Source: Aculops lycopersici
Lineage: Eukaryota > Arthropoda > Arachnida > Trombidiformes > Eriophyidae
DNA length: 64,000 nt
Direction: 5' to 3'
Assembly (NCBI GenBank): GCA_015350385.1
Contig: WNKI01000005.1
Coordinates: forward strand, 448,266 to 512,265
Below are positions 47,901 through 57,144 of this stretch, piece by piece (position 1 is the first letter of the stretch; every line of letters begins with the position of its first letter). Both the position numbers and the translations under genes were made by a program. The notes below the pieces were generated by a model that worked only from the letters and a program-made list of their open reading frames with translations, ran no database searches and was not told the origin of the DNA.

Positions 47901-50900
47901 GAGAGCGCGCTAATTGGATTTGCTGCGCGCAGCTCACATTTTAGGCGAGCTTTTCAGTCTCCAACTTCATCCTTATCTTTAACTCTGACTAGAGACTAAA
48001 GCGATGAGTTTGCAAGCAAACTAGACGAAATGACGAACGAAAGCGAGAAGAGTAATTTATTATTATTGCGGCCACAGTTTGTTTGCTGCCGCCACCGTTG
48101 CCTTCTCCATTCCACTTGCAGCTCATCCAATTTGAACAACAGTTGCCACCATTCGAGTTAGGGAGCGAGAGTTACGCAACTAACCGGCCACGCGACCAAA
48201 TTCCAGCTCTTTGGTGTGCGGCGGATGATGGAAGAGAGATGATGCAAGTGCCAGTTTGCGGATGATTCAATTGCTAACTGTTGTGCGCAAACAGTGGGCC
48301 GCGAGCCGAGGAGCCGCCAATTCCCGAGCGGATTGCCGTTGCTCGGTTAACAAATCGAGCGTCGACCGCATAACCAGTGATGACTGGCACCATTCAAGAA
48401 ACTGGAAAAGAGTTTGCTGTTGCTTGTCTGAGAGGAGAGGGAGTGTGATGCAAGTGCAGCATCAAACTCGCAGACATCAGATAGCAAAGCGAGAAGGCGA
48501 AACAAACGAGATGTGTTTCTCTATATATTTTGACTCTCCGGTTGAGTTTCAGTGGCCTAAAGTGGAAACAGTTGCACAGAGAGACTTCTAAGGGACCGAG
48601 CAGTCAGCCAAACTGCTGGCTAGTTTTATACGGCAACGCAAGGCAAATTATTACCCTCCTCCGGCGTTCTGCTCGCCACTGCAACTGCAACGGCAAGTCG
48701 CAGTTGCAGTTTGATTGATTAGCCGTAATAATCAAGTAATTTGCGCTGCGTTGGTCAAAACGATGAGCAAAAGAGAGAGAGAGAGAGAGAGAGAGAGTTG
48801 GTAAGCGAGCGAAACGACTCGCAATTTGGTCGCTTGGCCAGTCGCTAGGTCCTCTGCACTCTAAGCGCGCAACGAGCGCCTAGCGCCTCCGACTTGATGC
48901 GCCGTTGTATATCGTCGCCAACTAGACGACAACAACAACGAGGACGACGACGACATTACGCGCCCATCATTCATCCTCAGCAGCCGACAAATCAATTTCG
49001 TCGCGCTCTCACTCGCCCGGCTCTCGAGTGGCTCTATTCCGGTCGATTCTGCTCTCTCTCTCTCTCTCTCTCTCTCTCCCGAGCCATTTCTGCTCTCCGA
49101 TATGAGCGAGCAAAAAGTTGCCGCGGCTCAAGTTGTCGGCGTTGTCATCGGAGTCTTCGGCGCACTCGTCTACTTTGGCGGACAGTTGGCGGCGCGCAAG
49201 TTGGTGGGAGTAAAGTGGCAGAGTGAGTGGAGAGCAGTCAATAAGCGAGCGAGATTATTATTCAATTGAAGCTTACACTCGACGAGAGGACAAAAAGTTT
49301 GTTGTTGTGTCTCTGCTTGCACGCGACGACGGAAGTGACTTTTCTCCGCCAGCTAAACTCCCAAATCTCGGGCTTCATATTTTGCGCACACGGTAAGCAC
49401 GCCAGTGCCGCGTGAGCATCAAACGGGAAGCATGAAAATAAAGCGACCAATTTGAAAGGCGAGACGGAGTTGTTGAGATTTTGTCAGTCTCTTCAAATCT
49501 GCTAGTCCCCAAACTCCAAGAGTCTAGTCTAAAGTTTCCCGTCAACCGGAAGTAGGCGTCGCTTTATTGAGCACTAACGTCGCTTCAAGCTTCTCCTTCT
49601 TCCGTAAACGAGTGAAATGATTTCGATGCAGCGCTGACAACTCGGTGCGTGAGGATCAGCGACCGATTTTCATAGTCTTCGTGGGCGAGAAACCTGAGAC
49701 AGTCGGTGGTTGTTTCGTTGGTCGGCTTTCTCTCAAGTTCAGTTGGCGTTCGCCGCGAGCGAATGCAAATGAAGATGCTGTGTTTGGATTTAGTCAAGAT
49801 GGAGAAAACAAACAAAGAGCGAGCAAGATCCATGGAAAAATTGGAGTTGATGCTCGCTTTTTGCAAGCAAAAATAAAAGAGCAATCCCAGTGGCCGGTCT
49901 AATGAGTGGCCTCAAATGGCTGACTATGCAAACGAGAGGCTTTTGTTGGTTGCAAAGTTAGCTAATGGTGCCAATGCTCATTGCAAGTGTCCTTTGCTTT
50001 TGCGGTGATTCTATTTTAGCTGCTGGGTTCACCGATTCGCTCGCTCGTCTGCTCGTTCGAGATATTAATTTCAGATGAGTTTCTGCCAGTCGGCCACCCG
50101 GCTTTCGGAACAGCTGACTTTGCGCCTTAGCTAGCTGGGCCTAGCCAAAGAGGTTCGCCTCACCTGTGCTACAACTTAATTGATTTAACTTGAGTGTTTG
50201 CTGCTAGTGGCGCCAGGTGAGCGACAAATTGTATCAGTTGCTGTTTTGCCCCACTGCAGCTGGCGAGCCAGTGGCGCTGGCAAGCTGGCTAGGTGACAAG
50301 CGCGGAATTCCAGCCGAGATTTCATTTGAAACTTTAGCGGCTGGTTGAGAAACTCGCTCTTATTCCAACTTTCGACTTGCAATTTGCTACTTGCTACTGC
50401 TCATTGCAGTCGCCGTCGCTGATTGCGCTTCGAGCACTTCGCTCGCTCGCCCGCTATCCCGCCTGTTAGGGTTTGTGGCCAGTAGCTCGAGCGCCACGAA
50501 CCACCGGCGCACTGAGTGGCACCGTGCGCCGGCCACGCGCCGCCCGAGTTTTGATATAAATGATTAATGATTCCGATCGCTTGCTTTGGTTGCGTCACAC
50601 TTTCTTTTGGTCTGGTTGTGTCCTTGCCGAGAAGAACGTAGTGGCAGTCGTCGTTTAATTTCCAGAGCGCCAGTGGGAGCGACGCATGTGGACTCAATTC
50701 AACTTAACTCAGCTTATCGTCGTCCTCGTAGTTGTGGTCCCACTGGTTTAGCAGTCGCCGGCCTCGAAACAAAAGCCCGCGAGCCAGAGAAAGAGGGAGA
50801 GACTTTGGCCAATGCGCATACAGAAACACCAGGCTTTAAAGCCAACTCGTGTCACTGTTTTTGTCTCAAGTTTGTCTCGCAGGCACAAACTAGAAACTCC

Positions 50901-53900
50901 GAGCTCGCGGCATTGCAAGCGAGCAACTTGCTCAACGCTAGCCCAATCCCTTGGTTGCAAAGACGAGCGCCTTTAAACCAAGACCCTCAGTAGTTCACTT
51001 CCGCCGCAACTTCCGCTTGCCAGCCGCCGGCCCAAGCGGCCGAGTTGCAGTGGATTTGCAAGCAACGCGAAACTAAGTGAGAACTTTTCAACTAAACAGC
51101 AGCGAGAGAAGGCGAGTTAAAGTAGAGATAAAGAGTTTTAAGAGCTTGCCTCACTTACCACACTAGCTGGCGGCATTCTCTTCCACTCTTTCCCAATAGC
51201 CGGCCAGCAAGCTAGCATAAGTTTCCTCTGCACACATTGAGCAAGCAGATGCAAGAATGGCTAGAATGTTTACACACTTGCGCTAGAGGGAGAGAGAGGG
51301 AATGTGTGCTGCTAGTTGGCGGCGCCCAACAATCTAAAGCTCGTGTGTCAATTCCCATTAGCCGGAATCTTGGCCGCTCGGTGGTTGCAGCGGCGGCGGT
51401 GGTTTTAGTGGCATCGAGAGAATAGCAGTCAAATATTTGGTTTTCCCTCTGGCCAGCACCAAAGTTTAGCTTAGTCTAGTTTGGTTTGTATGTTGGAATC
51501 TAGGGGAATCTGAGGCGAGAAAGTTTATGTGCTTCGTAGCAACGAGCAACGAGCAACCAGCTACCAGTCGATTGGTTTCACTGACTTTCTCGCTCGTTAC
51601 GTAACCAGTGGCTATCGGCAGTCAACTTTGAGGAGGACAACGACTTTCACGAGCTTCGACGGCTAATATCATGTGAGACGACAGTGAGATTGTAGTCACT
51701 GTCGTCGTCGTTGTCGTTGTTATCGCACAGCAACCACCACATTTTAATCATAACTCTAGTCTCACTGCTCTCGAGTTACTCTCGCCGGCTTCCGGTTTCA
51801 AAGTTGCCATAAGATAGTTTTGCCGGGTGCGTGGCGAAGAATATAAACTAGCTAAAGTTTGGTTCAGTTTGGGAGCTCACTTCGGAGGCTACCAGTTTCC
51901 AGCGGCAAAAGTTGGATGGTTTGAAAGTGGACACAACAACACATAAAACTCGCTACTCAATACATGTGACAGTATTTTCACCAACACTGAGCCTACCGAT
52001 CAGCTCGGTCGGTCGGTCGGTCGGTCAGTCGGTTTGACATCAGTTGGATTGCTTCTAGCTCGCACTGCCCAGAAGCAAACGAAATGAGAAAAGGACAATG
52101 CAATAAATAGACTGGCCAGTGGTGACTAAAACCACTAAAAGTCAGCCCATTTCCTTCTTCATATATTTCGGTCGGAATATAAACTCGCCCACCAGCGCGG
52201 ACTGGAGTGAACGAGAGAAGAAGGGAGAGAGTCCACATCATTGGGGCATAAAATTGAATTACCTTTGTTGTGGTCATCTTGTTACCGTTACGTAAGAGCA
52301 GCAACGGCAGTGGCAGTCGAGACTCGCAAGTTTATTGCCTGTAGCAACGACAGTAGAGTTGGTTAAAGAAAAAAAACTAACTCGATCTGACGAAAAGTAA
52401 TGGGGAAGCAGCGACAACTAGCAAGTAACAGAGATAGTGGCAGTAGTTTACATAAAATTTTCCAATCAACTTCCGCTCCGATAAACAACAATCGCTTGCT
52501 AGCTGCTAGCTGCCGCTGATACCTGAGCCTCTATCTCTCTCGCGCATCTCGTGGTGGTGGTTGTTGTTGTTGCTGTTGTAGCTGCTATCAATGGCAACGA
52601 ACCGGAAGCGGCGCGCGTGTCTCGCCCCCTCGTTGGTCCAATGGAGCGGAAATCAATTAGATTTCCGGTGCCTGCGAGCTTCGTATTGGCATCTAGTTTG
52701 GTCGTGTGAGTTGAGTTTAGTTGATGCTGGCCAAAGTTTCGTAAATTAGTGCGCTCTTGCAACGAGATTCGGCGCACAAAGAGGGTCGCTAATTTGGGCG
52801 ACCAATCAACTCGATACATTCAAGTGTTGGGAAAAGTTTATGAATAGACTGGCGCGCCAACTTGCCAACCGACGGCACACTTCCGCTTCCGCCTCGGCAT
52901 CCACTCTTAGTGGTCAATTGGCTAGAGCGAGCGAGTGAGTCACTGCTACTGAATGGGAATGTGTGGCGATGAATTATGAATTAGCTAGCGGCTCGTTGAC
53001 GTGTTGAGTTGCAAGTTGCACTAGCCACTCCTACTTTCGACCGACACCAAATGCTAGCAAGCAGAACTCGGCGGCCAGCCAACTTGCTGCTGAGATCTGG
53101 ACGCGCTAATGTCTCGTGATAATGTATGCTCCTTGCAAACAACAATGGCAAATAACAAAACGAACTGGTAGCTTGTTATCGCGCCTCCGAGGGGTAGCAA
53201 GAAATCCATTGGCCGCAAGAAGTTTGCCTCTGGCGACTAGACCACCTGGAGATCTTGCTGCGAAGTGAGTCCAATTAAACAGGTGGTCGGGTTCGAGGGG
53301 AGAGAAATAGAGAAAGCCAGTGCACTTCCTGTCAAATCGACTCGCAAGCACTGGAGAGTTGCACTCTCAAATGAGCATGCAAATCAGAGGCTCGTTGGGT
53401 CCAATTAGTCGCCTCCAACTCTCGCTTGACAAATAAGAGACTCGCTTTGCATTGCTGGCCACTTGACAATTGAATGGTTCGCGTTGCATAGTGTCCCCGG
53501 ACCGCACTGCAGTCCATTTCGTGCCCATCACCTCGGCTGGCGGCCGTTCATTAAAGATTCGCCACTGCGACGAGCAGAAACTAATCACACTGATTGGCGG
53601 CGGCGGCAACAGAAGTAGCGACGTCATTCGTCTTGGTTGCTTCGAATCGTTTATTTGTTTGTATATTGGCATATGCAGACAACAGATTGCAACTAAACTG
53701 AAACAGAAAAGAGAGGAAGAGAATGGAATGAAACGAGAAACGAAGCAGCCAACCACTTGAGCCGCAGCCGAAGCACCAGCAGCTAGACCCGCGGGCGGCA
53801 AAGGGGCAAACTGATTACCGTTCCCTCGCGCGCTAGTGGCTTGGCCCAAACCAGTAAACGAATTTGCCCCTGGCCCATTAAACCCAAATTACCGCAACAA

Positions 53901-56900
53901 GGCAACCAACTAGCTGGGCGACATTGTGGCTCGCCCGACCAACGAGTGGGCAACGACAAATCCGCTTCGAATGGAAGCAATGGTAGTGGCAAGTAGAGGG
54001 GGAGTCTCTATGCGCCTTGCCAAGCCAACATACAAATAAATTTCTATTTATCTCGCCGAGATCAATGCTAACTCTTATCGAAATTCACTGTTAGTCAGAT
54101 AGTCATTGTATTAGTTTGACGAGCGGAGCCGAATGCTCATTTCCTCTTGCAGCCGCTACAACTGCTGCTACCCTAGCCACTTGACGCTCGCCGACTGGAT
54201 TGTGATTGAGTTTCTGCTTCGAGGATTAAACTGCCACTAGCTCGAGTAATGAATATGAACTCGTGCAAGAAAGAAGATCAATCGCTTAGCTAGCTGGCGA
54301 CCCTTTCAGCCTCGTCTAGGCACTTCCGCTTGGCGCCTGGCGGCGCGTGAAAATGTCCGCGGGTCTAGTGTTTTGATGGATTCTTCGCCGAAGCTAGGTC
54401 TTGCGCTGTGTAATCTCGTCTTTGAGAGATGAGAGTTGATCATGTTGGTTGCTCACTGAACTTAGTGCTAGTCAAGGAAACCAACCGACCGACCGACCAA
54501 ACAACTAACTGAGCAACGAGAGTTAGATAAACGTGAAAATAATTTGCAGTTGCCCAACTCTAGTCCAAAGGCGCAACTTTTGATCACCAAGATTCACGCT
54601 AAGCTGAGCAGCGAGCTTGTGACACAACGACCCCGTCCACTGCCACGACAAATAGACGCCAGTGATCCTCTAACTCGCGGGCTTGTCATCACGAGTCTTG
54701 AAGGCAAAGTTTCAGTTTGAAACCAAAACGACGCACGACTACGACTAGTGAGGAGTGGAAAGCGGAAACGGTGGTACCAAGACGGATGACGTACCAAGCT
54801 ATTGCTATTAGCCCAAAGAGGTAATGGACTTGCTCGTGTATTTGTACGCTCAAGTGATTTTTCCCTGAGTGAGTGTCGAAAATGCGAATTGACACCCGAT
54901 AGCCGAAAAGAGCAACTTGGCTGGTCGGTGGGTACAAGGTAGTGAGCCGAAGGCAATGCAATGGAAATTGTTTGCACCAAGTTTGTGTGTTACGTAACGT
55001 GATTTTACCTAATACAAGACAAGAGAGAGAGAGAGAGAGAGAGGAGAAAAAGGAATACTTACCCCCGGTTTCGGACAATCGTTGACGCTGCCCGCGATGT
55101 AGTTCATGTTTCGCGCCTTTAGGCTTCCATTGTAACACAGATGAATGTTTTCGTTGAACTTTTGCTCGATTCGGTCCATTGGAAACAAGCACAAGGCTGA
55201 CTTTTGTTGGGTTTTGGTCGTATGGTCGCGCGATTGAGCAAATGCGCCCACGAAGACCTGACTTTGCGCTCGGATGCCAAGTTGGGCGGCCAGGTGCGAG
55301 CTAGCGGGCGTCAGGTAGGCATCTTGCAGTAGATTGTAATTGATTTCAGTTGACTGCTGCTGCTGATTTCCACTACTTGATTGTCTGTTTCCATTGCCAT
55401 TGCCATTGCCATTGCCGTTGCCGTTGCTCGTCATCATTGGGTCTCCGTTTTCATTTGAACGGCACTCCAATGTTAGCTCACTGTAGCTTTGGAACGAGAG
55501 GTCACTCAAACACAAGCGGGCCAGCCGACTGATGTAGCCCCACTCCTCCAATTGTCGCAGCGGTGACTTCCGCTGAACGGTGGCGAAGTAAATGTAATCG
55601 TTGTGCTGAAAGGTGTGAATGTAATTAACCAGGTAATAGTCGCGCAACTCAAAGGAGATGTCCACTCGCGCCGAGTCGGTGAATGAGCGTTCGATAATTT
55701 GCATTGCTCGCGCTTGCGATTGATCCAGGTGACGCGCGCTAATTGCTGGCACCATTTCACGATACGGACCGAGCCGGCTATTGGTTGCGGCCACATACAA
55801 AATTGGCGCCCTCTTTCCAGTGGAACCGGAAGTGGAGCCACCGCTGGCCGGCCCGCCACCGACAACCAGCGCAACACTCGACGAGTGCTCGTCGTTCGAC
55901 ACCACAGGCAATGGAATTAGATCACTGTAATTGGCCAACTGTCCGAGCTGGTGCCGCCGACACGCCCCCTGATTGAGCGACCCGCAAACAATTAGCTGTC
56001 GGGAATCCTGGTCCAATGTTAAAAGCTTGTTATAATTATTATTGTGCACCTGACTTCCGCTCGGCGTCGACGTGGCCACTTGAGCTTGCGCTTGAGCTTG
56101 AGAGATCGGCGCTCTCGCCAGCTTGTGGAGAGGCGATAGGAACTGCTGCTGCTGCTGTTGGCTCGTGCCATTGATATTGGTGTATCCATTGGCCGTGTGC
56201 ATGGTGGTTCGCGCCATAAACGAGCGGCCACTTGTTTGCTGTTGGTCCAGCGACGATTGGTGGTGGTGGTGCAAGTTGTGGTGCAAGTTGTGGTGCATCG
56301 GCAATGAACTCGCGTCAATGTGAGCTATCTGACTCAAGCAATCGGCTGGCGCACAATCGCGCTGCTGCGACTCGCCACTCGATGGGCCAGTTTTAAGCGC
56401 AACCTCGGGCCTCAAGTTGACGGCCGACAATTGGAAGAGCCAATTGGTGGCGCCCACGTAAATGGAACCCGTGGACTCGTCCACCGTCAAGTGGGTGAAG
56501 TTGATCGATTTATTGCGCGCGCCATAAGCGTAGCTTGGCTGCAGATGCAACGAGGCCAAAGTGGCCAGCGTAACGTCATCAGGGTTATTGTTATTGTTTC
56601 TATTATTATTGATATTATTGTGATTCCTATTTTGGTTTGAATTGCCGCCAGTTTGCAAGAAGCTTGAGTGATGATCACGATGATCGACTATAATTGTGGT
56701 GGTCGTTTGGCTCGAGTTGTGAGGACTGCCACTTGCAATTAGTGCCGATTCTATTTCAATAACTTGTAATTGTGTAAATGCTAGTAGTAATAGTAATAAT
56801 ATAATAGATGACGACGTCGAGATTAAACTTCTCGCGCTTAATTGGCTTCGATTGTGTTGATCACATTTGTTTCTGTTTCTCTGGCTGTTTATATTTTTAT

Positions 56901-57144
56901 TTCCCTTTCCCTTACCATTTGTCTTTATTTTCGAGCTGCTCATTTTACTCTCTCTCATTCCTGAGATTCCATCTCTTAGGCAACAATCATCACATTCAAG
57001 TTGTCGCCTTTGGTTACTTTGCTTGTGGTCACTTGATTCAATGATCTCCCGTCGACTAGCCCACTTCTTACAATTGCAAGTTAGCCGACCGAGGCGAGCG
57101 CAGCATGAGCAGCAAGTCGAGCTCAAAAAATGATCGCAATCCAT
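34708..57144 (-). CDS. Plexin (semaphorin receptor), full spliced model ending without a RasGAP domain
   Basis: Single-pass receptor that binds semaphorins at the cell surface. Exons on the minus strand: 57144-55063, 47739-45684, 45566-45217, 43670-43525, 42506-42401, 37086-36950, 36799-34708. All phases agree and the sum is 6,969 nt (2,322 residues). Order: hydrophobic signal-like helix at about 112-124, sema from about 213 with inserts, PSI1 (about 860-940), PSI2 (about 1132-1173), PSI3 (1385-1490), IPT repeats (GPLEGGTLLTIEGSNLG, GPVSGGTRLFLSGSNLNVGS and later ones), membrane segment about 2000-2024, then QSKAEREYKRIQLQM. The AEREY juxtamembrane is closer to B-type plexins, but I do not assign A or B. 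Plexins normally have some 600 cytoplasmic residues forming a split RasGAP with a Rho-binding insert; here there are about 300 low-complexity residues and a stop. Family certain, C-terminus open to question. Confidence 0.93.
36950..37086 (-). CDS. Plexin exon 6: second IPT domain
   Basis: Reads AVHLTDVKPRIGPVSGGTRL, FLSGSNLNVGSRVQIFLDEI, then PCSLD and a split Arg codon. GPVSGGTRLFLSGSNLNVGS is the plexin IPT2 signature. 137 nt, acceptor AATAG, donor GTAAGT. It is 5.3 kb from exon 5. Confidence 0.93.
37937..37980. repeat. GATGC pentanucleotide tandem array
   Basis: About nine head-to-tail ATGCG units, the last degenerate (ATGCA). Confidence 0.95.
38622..38667. repeat. Inverted repeat of the AAAGAGCAAC word
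   Basis: GCAAAAGAGCAACC and GGTTGCTCTTTTGC, 14-bp arms around an 18-nt spacer. Confidence 0.9.
42401..42506 (-). CDS. Plexin exon 5: second half of first IPT domain
   Basis: Completes the Arg codon, then IVCKTGPSLHGPQAATVFVG, NRAGVTSAYEKFHYK. This matches the IVCE ... V.V..C ... F.F end of plexin IPT1. 106 nt, acceptor CAATAG, donor GTGAGT, phase 0. Confidence 0.92.
42507..43524. other. Plexin intron between exons 4 and 5
   Basis: About 1 kb. It includes a TATTGG hexamer tract near 42565-42590 and copies of ACTTCCG-type words just outside it. Nothing coding recognised. Confidence 0.75.
43525..43670 (-). CDS. Plexin exon 4: first IPT domain
   Basis: Reads IHPTSGPLEGGTLLTIEGSN, LGSNEREIQDKISVGGEPCQ, then LVMYSVST and a split Arg codon. 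This is the N-terminal half of an IPT (Ig-like, plexins and transcription factors) domain; vertebrate plexins have HPLVGPKEGGTRVTIVGENLG here. 146 nt, acceptor ACAG, donor GTGAGT. Confidence 0.93.
43671..45216. other. Plexin intron between exons 3 and 4 (contains assembly gap)
   Basis: About 1.5 kb as assembled, with 388 N flanked by CT repeats. No exon recognised in the readable parts. Confidence 0.75.
44483..44870. other. Assembly gap, 388 N
   Basis: Bounded by CT repeats on the left and by GTTGTCGT then about 45 nt of CT on the right. The gap lies wholly within a plexin intron. Confidence 1.
45217..45566 (-). CDS. Plexin exon 3: PSI3
   Basis: Starts with the split Val codon and reads ILYKCHLFG, like the vertebrate LYKC entry to PSI3. 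After a 70-residue basic/Gln-rich insert comes CSLCANVERKYQCTWCSNSC and LHVDQCSELPASTCPPP, the rest of PSI3. It ends RISS at donor GTAAGT, phase 0. 350 nt; only a 117-nt intron separates it from exon 2. Confidence 0.92.
45684..47739 (-). CDS. Plexin exon 2: end of sema, PSI1, PSI2
   Basis: 685 codons plus one base. It opens KSGNIANFCNEPIKLNGSLP, pairing with the Cys in NDCPKPG as in vertebrate sema ends. The last sema strand HQVLVAGTGSGSLKRIVL follows. PSI1 runs from VNSC through ECHLCSQVQDPFCGWC to TRDECL, with a 34-residue insert between its first two Cys. PSI2 is FYDCTQHSNCRSC to WSCSWCPLSNRCTF. A large Gln/Ser/Thr-rich part lies between and after them. It ends EIID with a split Val codon at donor GTAGGT. 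The acceptor is AATAG, 7.3 kb from exon 1. Confidence 0.92.
48772..48797. repeat. (AG)n microsatellite
   Basis: About thirteen AG units. Confidence 0.95.
49052..49078. repeat. (CT)n microsatellite
   Basis: About thirteen CT units. Confidence 0.95.
51677..51706. repeat. Short perfect stem-loop
   Basis: GACGACAGTGA and TCACTGTCGTC around an 8-nt loop, in plexin intron 1. Confidence 0.85.
55022..55043. repeat. (AG)n microsatellite next to the plexin exon 1 donor
   Basis: About eleven AG units, ending 19 nt into the intron after exon 1. Confidence 0.95.
55063..57144 (-). CDS. Plexin exon 1: N-terminus and most of the sema domain
   Basis: A 694-codon exon. The ATG at 57144 sits in ACCATGG, a good start context. 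The first 110 residues are Cys- and basic-rich (STCCSCCARLGR), ahead of the hydrophobic run SIILLLLLLAF. An Asn-rich spacer precedes the sema domain, which starts near INFTHLTVDESTGSIYVGAT. Conserved sema pieces follow: LLTLDQDSRQLIVCGSLNQG, APILYVAATNSRLGPYR, NDYIYFATVQRKS, YISRLARLC and SALCLFPMDRIEQKFNENIH. They are interrupted by His/Gln-rich (about 283-375) and Gly/Asn-rich (about 570-600) inserts. Donor GTAAGT in phase 0 after DCPKPG. A later Met (63 or 68) is possible as start and would shorten the lead before the signal helix. Confidence 0.93.

Larger units (their letters stand above)
47740..55062. other. Plexin intron between exons 1 and 2
   Basis: 7.3 kb intron inside the sema domain. 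It holds AG and CT microsatellites (48772, 49052), an 11-bp stem-loop at 51677 and GGTC/ACCG tetramer runs (52006, 54483). No coding sequence recognised on either strand. Confidence 0.7.
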
